DNA of 64,000 bases from the NCBI GenBank assembly GCA_022829145.1, contig CM040741.1, positions 52,298,180-52,362,179 on the forward strand. The letters run 5' to 3'. Made by a program: the position numbers and the translations under genes. Each line of letters opens with the position of its first letter. Within the stretch, counting starts at the first letter, position 1. A model generated the notes under the pieces. It was not told where the DNA came from. It saw nothing but the letters and a program-made list of their open reading frames with translations, and searched no databases. Origin of the DNA: Albula goreensis. Lineage: Eukaryota; Chordata; Actinopteri; Albuliformes; Albulidae. This document shows, one piece after another, positions 48,953 to 62,476 of this stretch.

Positions 48953-51900
48953 AGTATATAATCATCTACATTTCTTCCATTTTATACAAAAAACCACAAA
49001 TATTGGTATATCAATGCAGCAGATGAAACATTTTTAAACCATTTGTTCAAATTTGTACAAATGTTTCATAAATTAATTCAATGACCATAGAAAGTCATAT
49101 GGCCCCAACAAGTGTTTATTTTAATTTATTTATGCATTTTGGTTTTACAAGAATGAGCTGATACATTAATCTTGGAAGCCTTCAAATGACACATTTTCAA
49201 AAGCAAATCTTAATCAGATGTCAATTTTTTTTTTTTTTTTTAAATATCATTCTGGATACAGCAATCATAATTAAATATGTCTAAACACACCGTGATGGGA
49301 TCTTCATCAGCCAGCATTGCATTTGGGAGATGATGGTGGGGACAGTTAATCAGGTCCTTGCAGTTACATCTTTTAAAAGTAAACACCATATTGCTCTTGT
49401 CATATTGATATAGATTTTTTTTTTAATGATTGAGACTTTGTAATCAGCTTATCTCAATACTCCCATGATATTGACTCATGCTTCATTAATAAGCTATTAG
49501 TAGTCAATATTGAGATATTTCAGGCCAGGAACTTACATCAAGCGAAAGTTTTGGAAGTTTTGGTGCTAATCAAAGTAACCCGCTCAAAAAACTTTTAATT
49601 AAGTGGAAATAGATTTTTTTGTAATATCCAGCATTACAATATAGTTATACAGTAATTACTAATACAATTATTAATACAGTTCATTACCCTCTACTTTGCA
49701 TGTTCTTTACCACAAGCTAATATCATTGTAGTAAAAAAAAGACCTAATGTCACGTAAATAACCATTGTAATACAACTTTTATTACTGTGTATAAAAATAT
49801 GTGTACATGTATATATCCATCCTTCCTCTATACCTTCAGCTGTGACTGCTTTTTCATATTTTGTCTATACAAGCTACAAACAAGATCCTGTGTCATTGAA
49901 TAGCATGATTCTTTAGTCTGGTGAACGCTGACATTCACTCCCAAAATCAGAACAAGCTTCACTATTTAATGGTTTGGAATTAATGGGTTGCTTTTGGATT
50001 TTTAATCCTTGATTTTGGCCAATCAAGGATTAAATAGGCTGTAACTATGACATGAGGCTCAGTTCTCCTTGTAACTCAGAAGAACCCTCACCCTCCCACT
50101 TTTTCCTCTGTCACCATTTGAATTCCTCCCCCAACTCCTGATTCTCCAGCTCCTCTTTCACTTAAATTCATGCAGCTTATTGTGTAGTACAGTGCACCAT
50201 GAGAGCAGGGTAAAAAACTTTATCTGTTACAAAGCAGGTCACACTGCCTGACTCCCTGGCCGCTACCCGTACTCACTGGGGAAGACCCCTGCCCAATTAA
50301 ATTCACATACACAGCAGGAATTCATGGGTGGGTCTGCTGGAGCCACCAACATCGACCTTAGTGGGGAAAACAGAGGGCAGACCAACGTTCTTCATACTTT
50401 GTCCCTACTATTATTTCAGACGAGCCATGTTTTCCTCATTGACACTAAGGAAAAAGAATGCAAGAGTCAATGTCATAGTTATTGGATGTATTTGCATAAC
50501 ATAAACATTTAGCTAATAATTACAGCACATTTAGTGGGGTGATGGAAAGCTTACTTTTTTGTTCTTCAGTATTAAACAATCAAGCAAGTTTAGATATAAT
50601 TTTTTCTGTTATTAAGAGGGAACTATGAAAGCACTGAAGCCACTGTTGACTATGGTTCCCAATTTAACTACAGAGTGTAATGATACATAGTATTGCATCA
50701 CCACAAAATGCTATTGTCATTGCTCTTTTCTTTGTTTGTGTCCAGTATAAAATGGAGCCATTTGTCCTTCTGCACTGTAGCATTGCTATACAGTACAGTT
50801 GTAAGTATAAGAGCAGTGTAGCTTGCCTCAAAAATCTCACACTAAATCCGAACAGGGCCTGAGCTGTGACTGGAAATACAGGGAGAAGCTGAGGCTGAAT
50901 TGGGTGTTATGTGTCAGATTGTGCCTCACTGCCCTGAAAATCACATTGACTGAACTGGGAAATGCGGAAAGGTTGATCTAAGCAGTTTTTCAGTGATGCA
51001 GGGCACATGAGATGTAAACATTCCAGACAAAAATAGGGATTATGATCAAGGTAAATATTAACTTAGTGTAATAGAATCCTGAACCCAGCCCTGTCCTTTA
51101 TATAAAATGCTTGTGTAAGCAGAGCAGAGGATAAGGTATTCTTCTCTTTCTCAGACTGCTAACGTTTATCATCAGGTTTCCATATTTTAGGATACACACA
51201 TATACATAAACATGCACGCACAGACACATACTCACACTCACACACATTTCCTCAACTCACTGGTCTGATTCAATGTACTTTCTAACTGCAAGACAGAATA
51301 TTTTATATTACTATAATTTAAAACATGTTATATCATCACATGTTTCACAGAATTATTCTAACTGTAGCTGAGGGATTGACGATCTTGGGGAAAGGAACAA
51401 ATCATACAGTATATGAAAAAATGCATTTATAAATCAAACATTCCTCAGATGTTTCTGAGGTCACACAGAAAACCCTCATAATAACATAACAGTGCATATC
51501 ATAGACGACAGAGGACAGTTCTGTCATGTGTTTTTTTGTTCCATCTCCAGAAGTCGCTATGACTCATAGTTAAAGCACCATTTAGGGACTTTAGCAGCAG
51601 GGTTTCTGAGGGAAACAAAGGCTGCTGTTTCTGAAGGAGTGGAAAAGAGGGAAAACTCACTTGGGTCATGGAAGATCTTTTCATCCCTGCATGCGTAGCA
51701 TGCGCTTTCTGTCTGAAAGGGGTTTAATATTCCGCTGTGCATGCATGGAGGAGTAGCTTAATATCAGAAGCCAACATTCATATTAGCTCATGAGCCTCTC
51801 AGCCTATAAGCCACATGTGTCCCATGCTGTAGTGGTCTACCCGTTCCATCCTAGGTAGATCTGAATCCCTCTGAATTTCAGTAGCTTCTGTTGAGCTTGC

Positions 51901-52678
51901 AAGCATGTTGAACCCTCCATCAGAAAAAAAAACATCATTTTTTGCTAAATTAAGGCTGAATATCTTGCGAAAGGTAAAAATACCATGTCTAACTGATGCA
52001 CATACTAAACTGTTTTTTCCCTCAGAATAACAGGTTAAAGTCCAACTTCTGATAGAGAAACAAAAGGAGTTATTGCCTTTATGAGTATATAGCCACCTGT
52101 CAGATCCTTGATTTTATTTTGTCTTCTATCTTTCAAACAGTCAGTGGCCTGAACAACTATATATTTGATTTTCACAGTGTTTTAATCTAGGACATATGTG
52201 GGTTATGTCTATAGAGTTATCTGGATACAGATCCTAGAACAGAGGAATAAATGACCACATGCCAAGGTCAGAGCATGTCATTTTCCTTTTTTCCTCCCAT
52301 ATCTTTCTCTCACTTGTCCTCTCTGTGTTTTCTGATGATGTCTGTTATCTCCATTTTGCGGCCCCATTCACTGACAGAGCAGCTTCCAGAAGGAGGGGAG
52401 GCGTGGCTCTCAGTACGTCACTTTCACTTTATCACTGGACATGGCTGTGTCACAGTGCCCAGTCCACTGTGCACCAGGGCCTGATAACGCGTTGATAAGA
52501 TGGAACTAGGCCAGAGTGGCGTCCGAGCTGAAAGCTCGTCCCGTGCTCGCATGGCGTCCCATCTCGTTTCGTCTCCAGAATGCCAATGTCACGCGTCACA
52601 TCTAGATGCCTCCTGTTCGCTCCAGGCTTGAGCTGTCTGTCCAACACCAACTACATCCTGAAGGATTTGGACTCGACC

Positions 52679-52687
<9 letters not shown>
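48953..52687. other. gene-free stretch with one perfect hairpin
   Basis: At 50001-50034 the arms TTTAATCCTTGATT and AATCAAGGATTAAA pair perfectly over 14 bp around the loop TTGGCC. A poly(T) run lies near 49228-49244. No gene was recognised. Confidence 0.45.

Positions 52688-52714
<27 letters not shown>
52688..52714. repeat. (GA)n microsatellite
   Basis: GA tract of about 27 nt; a TA tract follows at about 52794-52811. Confidence 0.9.
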
Positions 52715-52719
<5 letters not shown>

Positions 52720-54189
52720 TCTGCTCAAGCAATGGTTTGGGAATGCTGTCGTCTTGAACAATCTGTGTTTTCGTCCACGGAAGAAAAAGCTGTTATATAT
52801 ATATATATATAAGTATATATCATACTGAAATGTTGAAACTGGCTCTTGGGACTGCTGTACTGTCAAGATTAACAGTAATTTAAACTGATTTTACAAAGTG
52901 ACAGTGAGGCTGGTGCTCCGACTCTCCGTAAGGGGATGTCACATTCACGGCTCTGTTCCTTTCTGATTATTGCCATGGCGACTTGCAAAACAAACTGACG
53001 ACGTTCTGTCATACGGCAAAGAAGCAGATGGGCCTGAATATGTGAGAAACTGAGCTATTTTCAGAGCTCCCTTCCAGCCTATGACATGAGGCTCCATGGC
53101 ACCAGGCAGGAGCCGGCAGATCGCGTCAGGCAAGCCTAGAGTCACAGCGCCTAACTCTCCAACGACCCAATCTAAATGCCATTACATAACATTGTAATGA
53201 CTAAAAGTTCTCCATCATAAAGTCAAGACTAGTCTGAGAGAGAGAGAGAAAAAAATAGAGTTTGGCAGTCACAGAGGAATTTTGTAACTGTGGCTTGTGT
53301 CTCCATGGAGCTTTGGATAGATTCATGAATGTGTTCCGAACAGACTGCAGCTCATAAGCACGCAGTAGGAAGCGATGTGTGTTACATGTTTATTCAAAGG
53401 AAAATTCCTCACAGTATAATTCCCTTGTTCAAAGTTGTATTGGGGAACAGCAGATGAAAGCATCCAAACTATGTAGACATCCAAGCAGACATCATTTTAG
53501 CTATTATAATAGATTGTAACACGAGACTTTCCACCTCTATTACCTTACTTGTTAGCATGTATATCAAAAATAATTACATGTAGTGGTATAGTTGTTATAT
53601 ATTTATAGGATCATTTTAGAAAAAAGAGTAAATATTAACAATATTCGAGTTATATGTATCTCACAAGAAAAGTAGTGAATTATCGGGGGCCGAATGGGAT
53701 GCTTGTCATGTTTTAAAAAACACATCCATTCAGCTTAGTGGGCTCTTCTCAAAGTGTGTGAAGCTGCGAAGCACAGTGGCAGTGCGTTATTAATAGCGAT
53801 GTCAAATATGTGACACTCGAGCACACGCACCCGAGCAGGAATACAGCGTGCACCATCAAAGTGCATTTTCTTTGCAATTTCTTACCCTTTTGAACATGGT
53901 GCTTAGAAAAGCATACATTTTACCATGGTGAGCTCTTTCTTTTCAGTAAATGTTTAAGCAGTCCTTGATGTCAAGACGTCCTTCCATATACATGAGGTGA
54001 CAAATTAAGGAATTTGAAGTAAATGCCTCTCAAAGGGGTTAGTCATCTTATACCACTGCAGTGACTTATATAAAATATATTTGTGATTTCTAATAATTAT
54101 GAGAAAAAGTTTTGAATGAGGACAGAAATCCAGGTATATCAGCCAATAACTGCTTTACCATAATCATGTAGTTTCTGACGTAAGTATGC
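52715..54189. other. gene-free stretch
   Basis: No supportable gene. Confidence 0.4.
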
Positions 54190-54362
54190 AGATTTATAGC
54201 AAGGAGGTTGCAGGTTAAAATGCTGAGCAAGACCTTACTGTTGTATCCATAAGCAGGTTAACCTGCTTAAGGACACAGCTTAACCTGCATTTATTCAGTA
54301 ATAAGCATGCAGCTGTTACAAACGGTGAAAGCATACTGCCCTGGACAAGCATATTTGCCCTG
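54190..54362 (+). mobile_element. tRNA-derived SINE (HAmo-like), 5'-truncated
   Basis: The order AGCAAGGAGGTTGCAGGTTA, then CTGTTGTATCC, TTAACCTGCAT-TTATTCAGTA, GCAGCTGTTACAAA and CTGCCCTGGACAAGCAT-TTGCC follows a fish SINE consensus known to me (GCAAGGAGGTTGCAGGTTCG..TTGTACCCTTGAGCAAGG..TTAACCTGCATTGCTTCAGTA..CAGCTGTATAAATGG..CTGGATAAGAGCGTCTGC). It keeps the B-box part of the tRNA head and the tail module but lacks the A-box end. It is well diverged, so old. A perfect 18-nt palindrome AAGCAGGTTAACCTGCTT (54251-54268) arose within it. Confidence 0.65.
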
Positions 54363-56908
54363 AACCACAAAAATACATTTAAATGTTGCTTGAATTACTG
54401 TGCTCCAACAGTATGGGAAAATATAAATGTGCATGGACAAATTATTCTGTTGTGGGTATCAAGACAGTTCATATTGTACAGCTGAGGAAAGTGAACAGTG
54501 TGCAGTATTATTGTGGGCGGAGTCAGATTTAATTGATTGGCATCATCACCTTTGCAAATAGAGTCATGTATTTAATTTGTACTAATATCCCTATGCACAA
54601 GGCTCCATGTTATTCTGTTTGAAGTGATCAAGTGAGAATAAGTGGTTCAATTAGGAAGTAAGCTTTGATGTGTAAGCTAGTGGAGGTCTAGACCGTTAGT
54701 TAGCACTGTGTATGGGAAAAAATAGCATAATCCACACACGTGGGTTAACAAACGAGGCTGTTGAATTAATCTCTGTATCAAATTTATGTGACGTTGTAAC
54801 TTAAACAAAATGAAATTTTATTTATGGATGCTGTTGTGGTTCTCCGAAATTATTTGCTTTTAAAGTTCAGTTGAGGAGTTTTTGCATTTGTGCAAAGTTA
54901 ACTATTCCTTCTCCTTTTCTGATCATACAACCCACAGATTTCATATATATGTACTTATTATCTATGTACCAATCAAAGAGCTCTTTTAAGATCTCATAAG
55001 TCACAGAAAAGATGTCCACTGAAAAAAGATGGAACTGAATGATTACACAAAGGCAAGCATTTTTGCTGCTTGTGTCGGTTATTCTCGCAATACTGCTTTG
55101 TAAAATTGCCATTTTGGCAGAAGTATTGCTGCAGTTATTGTAAAACATTTAGTTTCAGCAAGAACTGTATACCAGTGGCTATAAATCTCAAGTACTGTAA
55201 TAGTCAAGCAGTGATTGAATACAGGAGTGAGGCAGGATGGTGGATAATATCCTCCACAAGACAATAAATGATCTTTTACTGTCTTATTTCTCACAAATGT
55301 TGAGAGCACAGTTTCTTAAACAGCATTCTAAGGCTCCACTATTAATAATACCACATCATCATCTTCATCATCAGAATCAAAAACGATAATATGACAGAGA
55401 TGGCAAAAATTTCAACTTTTTCAGCTTCATCATCATCGCAATATTATTATGGTTATATTGAATTTAGTTCAACTGAAATTCAAGAGAAAGTTCACTAACA
55501 AAGTAGCAGAATACAAAGTTATAGAAAATACAGTTATAGACAATACAGCATTACACAACATAAATTCAGTTCAGCACATTTTCTAAAATATGATGATGGT
55601 CATGATGACTGCAACAGGTTGATTTGATTATTATAAAAAAATGCCACATTTTGCCATAAAACCACTGAAATATATACTGCCTTGACAGCACGAGTATTCA
55701 GTTGCCATAGAGACACTGTACGACTGCACATGGCCCTTTGAGAATTCCAACTGGCCACATCCTACCAATCTGCAAAGGAGAATGTTTTTTTCAGTATTTA
55801 TCTTTCTATGTATTTATTTATTTAATTCTCTTCTAGTCCACTTTATTGCCACGGCACTTCATGACTGAGCAAGGTGTTGTTCTTGAAGGCAGGCAAAAAG
55901 ATGACTTTGTTGCAGGCTTGGTAGCTGGATGTCATAAACAATGCCTTGCTAATGAAATACTTGCACTGGCCACCATATGAAGCTTTGAGTCAAAACCTAC
56001 TCCTAGCATGTCCCAGTGATAGATGCAGCAATAAAGTTTAAGGACCATAAATCTAATAAAAGTCTTACACTTCTTACATGTAATTCCAACGAAATGGGTG
56101 TTTTATTTTAAGAGTGTACAGCTCAGCAGTCGTTCGATTCAGCCAGCTTTCACTTCATCATTATTAATGGGTAGGGGATGGGTAGATGAATTGGAGAAGA
56201 TGTGGGATAGAAAATTGTGTTTACCTACTGGTCCATTTTCATTTGTCAGTCTCTGTCAAAGCTAAAAAGGATAACCTCATAAGCCCTCTCACCTTTCATC
56301 TAGAGGTGAAAAAGACATACGAAAATCAACTGTGGTCATTGCCACATTGCTCCTGTGTGGACACAAAGGGTTGTTGGGGACTCAGGTAGGAAGTAATGAA
56401 AGAACAGTATCATATAAACAGAATTGTGATTAAGCTGAGGTTGAAAGATGGCAAAAGCCTCCAAAAATGGAACATTGATTAAATTATTCCAGCTATATAT
56501 TTACCTTTGCAGTGGCACAGCTTTTCAGTAAATTCAGTTAATGACTATGATGGAGTATCTGTGTTGGGCTGCATCTACTACTTTACAACTGGAGCTAGCT
56601 CAGGGGATGCCTGAAATAAAAATTCACCCCCTGTATGATTTTCTGCTTGTATGCATAGTTTTTTGACACAGAATATTATCAGATCAATCAAAAGCTAACA
56701 GTAGATAACATGAAGATTGAACATTGTATTACCTTGCACGCCATCAAATTTGGCATTTTTGTCCAGACACTCTCTACTACACAACACCATATGTACCACA
56801 TATCAACATACCATACCTTAAAATGGAGGTAACCACAACAAAGCGCCATACACAGTAGTGCTATGAAATTTCATTTTAAGTCAGCTAGCATCTGTGAGAT
56901 ATATCTAC

Positions 56909-56911
<3 letters not shown>
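54363..56911. other. gene-free stretch
   Basis: Contains CATCAT/TCATCA-rich simple sequence near 55358-55440. No gene recognised. Confidence 0.4.
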
Positions 56912-56949
<38 letters not shown>

Positions 56950-56966
56950 CATGTGTGTGTGTGTGC
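56912..56966. repeat. (TG)n microsatellite
   Basis: TG tract with two interruptions (GCGTGCA). Confidence 0.93.
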
Positions 56967-59900
56967 ACAGGTCAGTTTTGTTCTTAGAAGAAGATTCAAA
57001 GATATTGTCAGCTTGCTTATGCTTCATAACCTCCCTGTTCACTTCATAATCTTAATTAAATCTCCTGGACTTCCGCCTGGCAACTGCTGTGGAATCAAAT
57101 CTTAATCAGGGAGTCAACTCGACCTCAGGCTGTGGATGCTGAATCCACAGCTTCGAGGTAAATCGGTACAAACACAGACACACACGCATGCATATGAACA
57201 TACACCTGGCGATTCAGGTTTCATGCAAACTCATACTCACACACATGCACACTAAAGACTTTGTCACAAAAGATAAAAGATGATATAGACCTTAAATATA
57301 AAAGAGAACAGTACTATAGAATTCTTCAAATCCTTCACTGTAGGCGAATTTTAGGCAACACTATTACTTTTCACACTCTGAAATAAATATAAAGCAATAG
57401 CAAAATGAAGAAAGAGCAGCAAAGACCTTGGCATTTAAAAGGAGAATAGCTTGAAAAGAGGAGGCATTTGCAGCAGCTTCAGCTCTGTTTCTGGAACACA
57501 AGTTGTGCGCCGTGCTCGCAGACTGCATGCCGACTCTTGATCATTTTAAATCCTAGGGACTACCGTGATTCATGTAGTCTCTCAAAGTGAAGCATCAAAC
57601 CTAACTCAATTCCATTCCAGGGACACTTTAAACAGCATATGATTGCTCTGCAAGCACAGTGTTCATGTATTCCAGCAAAGATGGTTTGATTAAACCTTTA
57701 GCACAAAAGGTATGAACAAAATTCTGGTTGGTCTTCAGAAGTTCTAGTAATACCCACAAATCCTCACATGCCATGGTGAAGACTCAATTATTTTGTGCCT
57801 GGTTTTTGGTGAGCACGGGGCTGTGGTTTGAGTGACGCTCCAATTCTGCTCTGATGAGAGCAAAGCATTTTCATTGAATTTAGCAGTGCCAGTTTTTTGC
57901 TACGTGGGGTGCCTACTTTTAAATCCAATGACTCAAAAAAGACTAAGTAGTTGACTTGACAATACTGAGCAACCATGTAATGCTGTAACTCATCCATCCA
58001 AAAAGGTATATAACTCATCAAGAAAGCCAAGTTAAAATTAAAATCTTGATACCTACCCCAACATGAGGCTGGATAGAATGTTCTTAGTCTTTTTAAGGGG
58101 ATGTATGACTTCCAAGAAAGCTGGCTTTTTTATTTAAATTGCAAAATAATTTCCCTCAGGGATGGTATATCTTATTAGAGACAAGTAAACATATTGTCTT
58201 CTGGAATGTGTTCTTTTCATTTTAAAAGATACTGTCTGTAATGTGTTTTTTTTATTTTAAAAGTGAATAGTCTATGCGGTATATATTGTAAGACTATGTA
58301 CATATGGTTGACTCTAGTCTTTTTTGTCTTTTTTCAAAAAATAGACTTGTGTGCACACATTTGACACAACAATGCATTGCAAATGTTACTTTTATATTGT
58401 CAAACAGAATTTGTGTTTCCAAGAGAGCACAGGGATAACCGTTTTTCTTTGTGAACAGGTAATTGAGTAATCTGTAATTGCAGTATTACCAATAATTCAA
58501 GTGAGAGGAATCAGCTATTGTTTTTACTTGATTCATCTAAATAGAACCATTTGAATCTAGACTGCACATTTGAAGGTTAAGTAATGCCAAAATTCTTCAG
58601 GCCTGATTATGCTGATTCATCAGCAAACAATCTGCTCATTGGCTGATGCAGAATCACATGTGACTTTTTACTTGTTCTCAGTGGCAGATTGTCTCATCAT
58701 ATTACTGTTATTGATTTTTTTTTCCTCTGTGAATTGTTCCCAGCACCTTCATCCAAGGCCAGGGATATCATATTAATTTGTATTTATTTTAACTCAATCC
58801 ACTTTGTGTGACTAGTTGCTGTCTGAGAGCAAATGTTTATCTATACCTATTTAAAATAATGAACAAATTAATGATGATAAATTATTTTTATTGAACCTTC
58901 CCGCAACAAATAGAATTTACTTTAGAAAACTTTGTTTTTTCACTGAGAAGTTACAATGGCCAAAATCCACAGCAAACATACAGAAATGTGTTTCATTCAC
59001 TCTTTAAGGAGGAAAAAATAGAATTATATTACTGTCAAGTTAGGTTTCCACATAAGCAATATATTCCTGTGGTATTTTTCTGAACTCAAAGACAATTGAA
59101 AAAAAAAAGTGTCCCTGTTTTATTTTTTTCAGATTTTTTTTTTTCCAAAAGGAAGCTTTATATTTATATAAACATGATTTCCTTCTGTTGGTCACCATTT
59201 AATCAAGGATAACGGCTGGCATGAGTTCCCTTGGAATGGAAACACTATTACTCTTTTGTTCTGCAGACGGTGAAGTATTCTCTTATCCACACGGAAGAAA
59301 TAGTCTTGAAACAGTTTGTTTGATCCTGTAAGTTCAAGTCATGCAAACTGGGTAAAAAAGCAATTCAAAGTTAGACCAGGATGAGTGCATGGGATATATG
59401 CTGGAGTCTGGGTTTGAGTCTGACAGTGGATCGAGCACTTTCATTTATTTATTTTTTACTTCAAGGAACAGACAGCTAATGCGGCAATAAATACAGAATC
59501 CAACAGCCTTTGTAACTCTTAGCGGATTCATTTCACAGTCAATTGCCACTCCAGGGCTGCTAAACTCCATTTATGGAGAACCTGCGCCAGAAAGTGAAAA
59601 GTCTGAGGTCTAAACTTCTCTATGCCTCCTGCTCTTGCGTGAGTAATGCTTTTGCCCCGGTGGGTGATGGTAAAATGGTTACTCAACAATTTAAGCATGG
59701 CTTTCCTTATTTTTATTATATTTCTATTTATTAGTATCTTCCTGCATTGATATTTCTGAGGTATGTTAGCCATTGGAATCTCCACAATCTGAAAAAGGGT
59801 ACTTTTACTTTGCATTTTTTATTAACTCATATCCTTGTTTAAAGCAAAACAGGTAACTTAAGTCATAACAGGCCCGTGCAATTGCTTTTCCATTACAAAG

Positions 59901-60634
59901 GAAGGTTCCACCATAGAGCCTTCATGTGTTGACAAAAAGTAAAAAATAAAGTGTAGTTTTTAAAGCCAAGCAGTGTGACTACTTCACATAAGTAAATAAT
60001 TCCTCACCCATCTCTGGGTTTTTGAGGTTTAAATGTCCAGTCATCAAGCATCAGTCCTTTCAGTACTCAATGGATTTTTTTCCCTTTTTTTGTATTTTGC
60101 CTTAAACTTGATGCAGTGGCTCAGAACTATAAACATCTTGACTTGTGTTGTTGAGCTCAGCAAAGAGGGGAGCTTGAGGCATATTCCCCTTGAGAAACAT
60201 TTGTATTTAGCGACAATATATTTCTCAAAATCAGCTGTCAGCTCTTGTAAGCTGCTTCATCTATTTTAAACCCTAGAATCTGTAGGGATGTGTAGTTTGT
60301 ATCAGAAGATTAAGGGTGAACTGCTCTCATTAGTAAACTACTTTCCCCAGTGTGCATTGCAGCGGGCTCTGCATGTTAAAATGTGTGGCATTGTTTTCTG
60401 TATGAAAAATGCTTAAGAACATAACAGTCATCTGACATGTAGTCAATTTTATTTTAACACTGCTCTAGCTAAAATACAGACTTATACAGTTCAATGGGCA
60501 TGTGCTGTAAATGAGTCATTTTTATATTTCCTTTAATAATCAGATTCATAAAATCAATTTCCAATGAATTAACCTGGAGAGATAAATCACTGAAATCAAT
60601 GTAATGAGAACTCAGTTCATCATCATCAATAGTA
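56967..60634. other. gene-free stretch
   Basis: No gene recognised. The block at about 59480-59650 is non-repetitive with balanced composition and may be conserved non-coding DNA. Confidence 0.35.

Positions 60635-60681
<47 letters not shown>
60635..60681. repeat. (AAT)n trinucleotide repeat
   Basis: About 15 AAT/TAA units. Confidence 0.93.
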
Positions 60682-60682
<1 letters not shown>

Positions 60683-62403
60683 CTATTATCATTAGACAGT
60701 TCACAGGTCAGTTTTAAGTCTTTTTTTTCAATGGACACTATTGCATGAAATGAACATGCACAAGAAACAAATGATGCACTGGAGAACTTAATCATGAAAT
60801 CACACAAAAATAAATCACATGCTTGGGCATTTCTGTGAGAATTAGACCAATGAAAAATAAGAAGAATTTTGGAACTAACTGTGTAAGTGTAAGCTATTTG
60901 ATGTTTGAAGTTAGTCCAATTAAAAAAAAACTTTCCCCAGGGGTTAACATTTATCTTTATTCATCCCAAAGCAGCAATTATACGTGAATGTTAAAGGATA
61001 ACCTTTAGGTAAACTATTGACAAGTTTTCAAATATCAGTCTAATGTTCCTCTCATGCATTCAAGTGGTTACCTATGCTAGACAGTCAGGTGTGTGGTCTC
61101 TGAGGATCAAGCAAACCAGGAGATGTTTCTCTTCTGTTATTCGAGGCGGGAGGAGCTGTCGGATCAGTACACAGCATCGGTTTTGCGGAACTTCAGAAGA
61201 GCCGCCGTGTCTACAAAGATGATGCAATCGGATAGTAATACAAGTGCTACCCTAAATCCTCTTGCTCTGTCAGCCACAAATACAGCATGCTGCCTTTGGA
61301 GCCCACATAGAATTGATCTTTATGCAATAAAATGGAAAGTGCACAGATGAGATAAACAACAATCAAAAGCATATTGACAGGAACATGCTGGTTCCAAATA
61401 TCATCTGGGGGAGGATGGGAAATAAACTTATTAAAACAAAAGAGAAGCTTGAACTATTTTTGAAATAGTTTTAAGACTACTAAGAAAACTATTCACCCAT
61501 ACACAGGTAATTGGATCCTGTCATTCTAACAATGAAATGTGTGATTTATTCAGTAATATGTGCAATATGTTAACTAATGTATTCATTCGGTGAACCAATC
61601 AGCATCCTCAAATTGAATAAAATTGCTCTGGTCTAAGCACCCAGAGGTGTATTTCAGTTGAGTTGCCTACTTCATAACAAACATTCCATGGTAAATGCAC
61701 CATACACATATGTACAAAAAGACAAAAATGTCAGCTCCATAAGACAAAAGTAAGATTTTTTTTGTCATTGTATGGTTTCTGGGATCTCCAATATGAAAGA
61801 ACTGGACTGACTCTGCCACTCCTATTAAAAGAGAATAGGTTAATGATGCTCTTGCCCAGATTAATATTGAAAAAAAAAAACTAATAATAATAATACAGAC
61901 AAGCTTCAATAAATATGGGGTCCATTAGACAATTAGATCAGTACACCATGTCCTTTTCAATAATCACAATTACACAGTTATTGCTTTAACAATTCTACAA
62001 ATGGTATGGTGGACACATAGATTCATAGATTTAGAGAGATTGAAGAAGAAAGTATCTAAATTAGATGTGTAAATTGTAAGGCTAGACTGTAATTTACCAA
62101 GTTTCTAGGCCAAGTTTTCTTTGTTACTCTACATTGGATGTTGTCTATGTACAACATTTCAATACAAACCAATTTACAAGTAGTTTAAATAGGTGAGTCG
62201 TTGCACTTTGTTGGAAAAAAGCCAATGATTCTCATAGCCTGACATTAGTGGGGAGTGCAGTCCACATGGGCAGCACAACTGGGAGGTGTGACTATGCAGA
62301 GAGGGGGCTAGTTGCTGTCTTTGGGTAAACACAACATGGGGGTCTGGTTAGAGTGCAGGGACTAAAGACTGAAAAACACACCTTTTACAGTTTTAAGAGA
62401 CAG
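60682..62403. other. gene-free stretch
   Basis: No supportable gene. A plus-strand open frame at 61093-61350 has no recognisable domain. Confidence 0.4.
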
Positions 62404-62476
62404 CACCTGAACAGGGCCTTAAACCATGGACTCTCAGATTAAAAATCTGATGCTCTACCAACTGATCTAGCCAGGC
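62404..62476 (-). tRNA. tRNA-Lys(TTT)-like gene, decayed (pseudogene)
   Basis: The minus strand can be laid out as a 73-nt cloverleaf: acceptor GCCTGGC, D-arm TAGATCAGTTGGTAGAGCA, anticodon arm TCAGA-TTTTTAA-TCTGA with anticodon TTT, variable GAGTCC and a T-arm ending CCCTG. It matches vertebrate tRNA-Lys(TTT) over most of its length. Signs of decay are an acceptor mismatch at the seventh pair, a T-stem mismatch, the conserved T-loop TTCAA changed to TTTAA (damaging the B box) and A for C in the A box. No CCA is encoded, as normal. A T5 stretch 27 nt downstream could end pol III transcription. No body of a tRNA-Lys SINE is recognisable, so I favour a single tRNA pseudogene. Confidence 0.75.

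Noticed and set aside
61093-61350. Plus-strand 85-codon frame
   Set aside because: No domain or supporting splice context; a chance frame is likelier.
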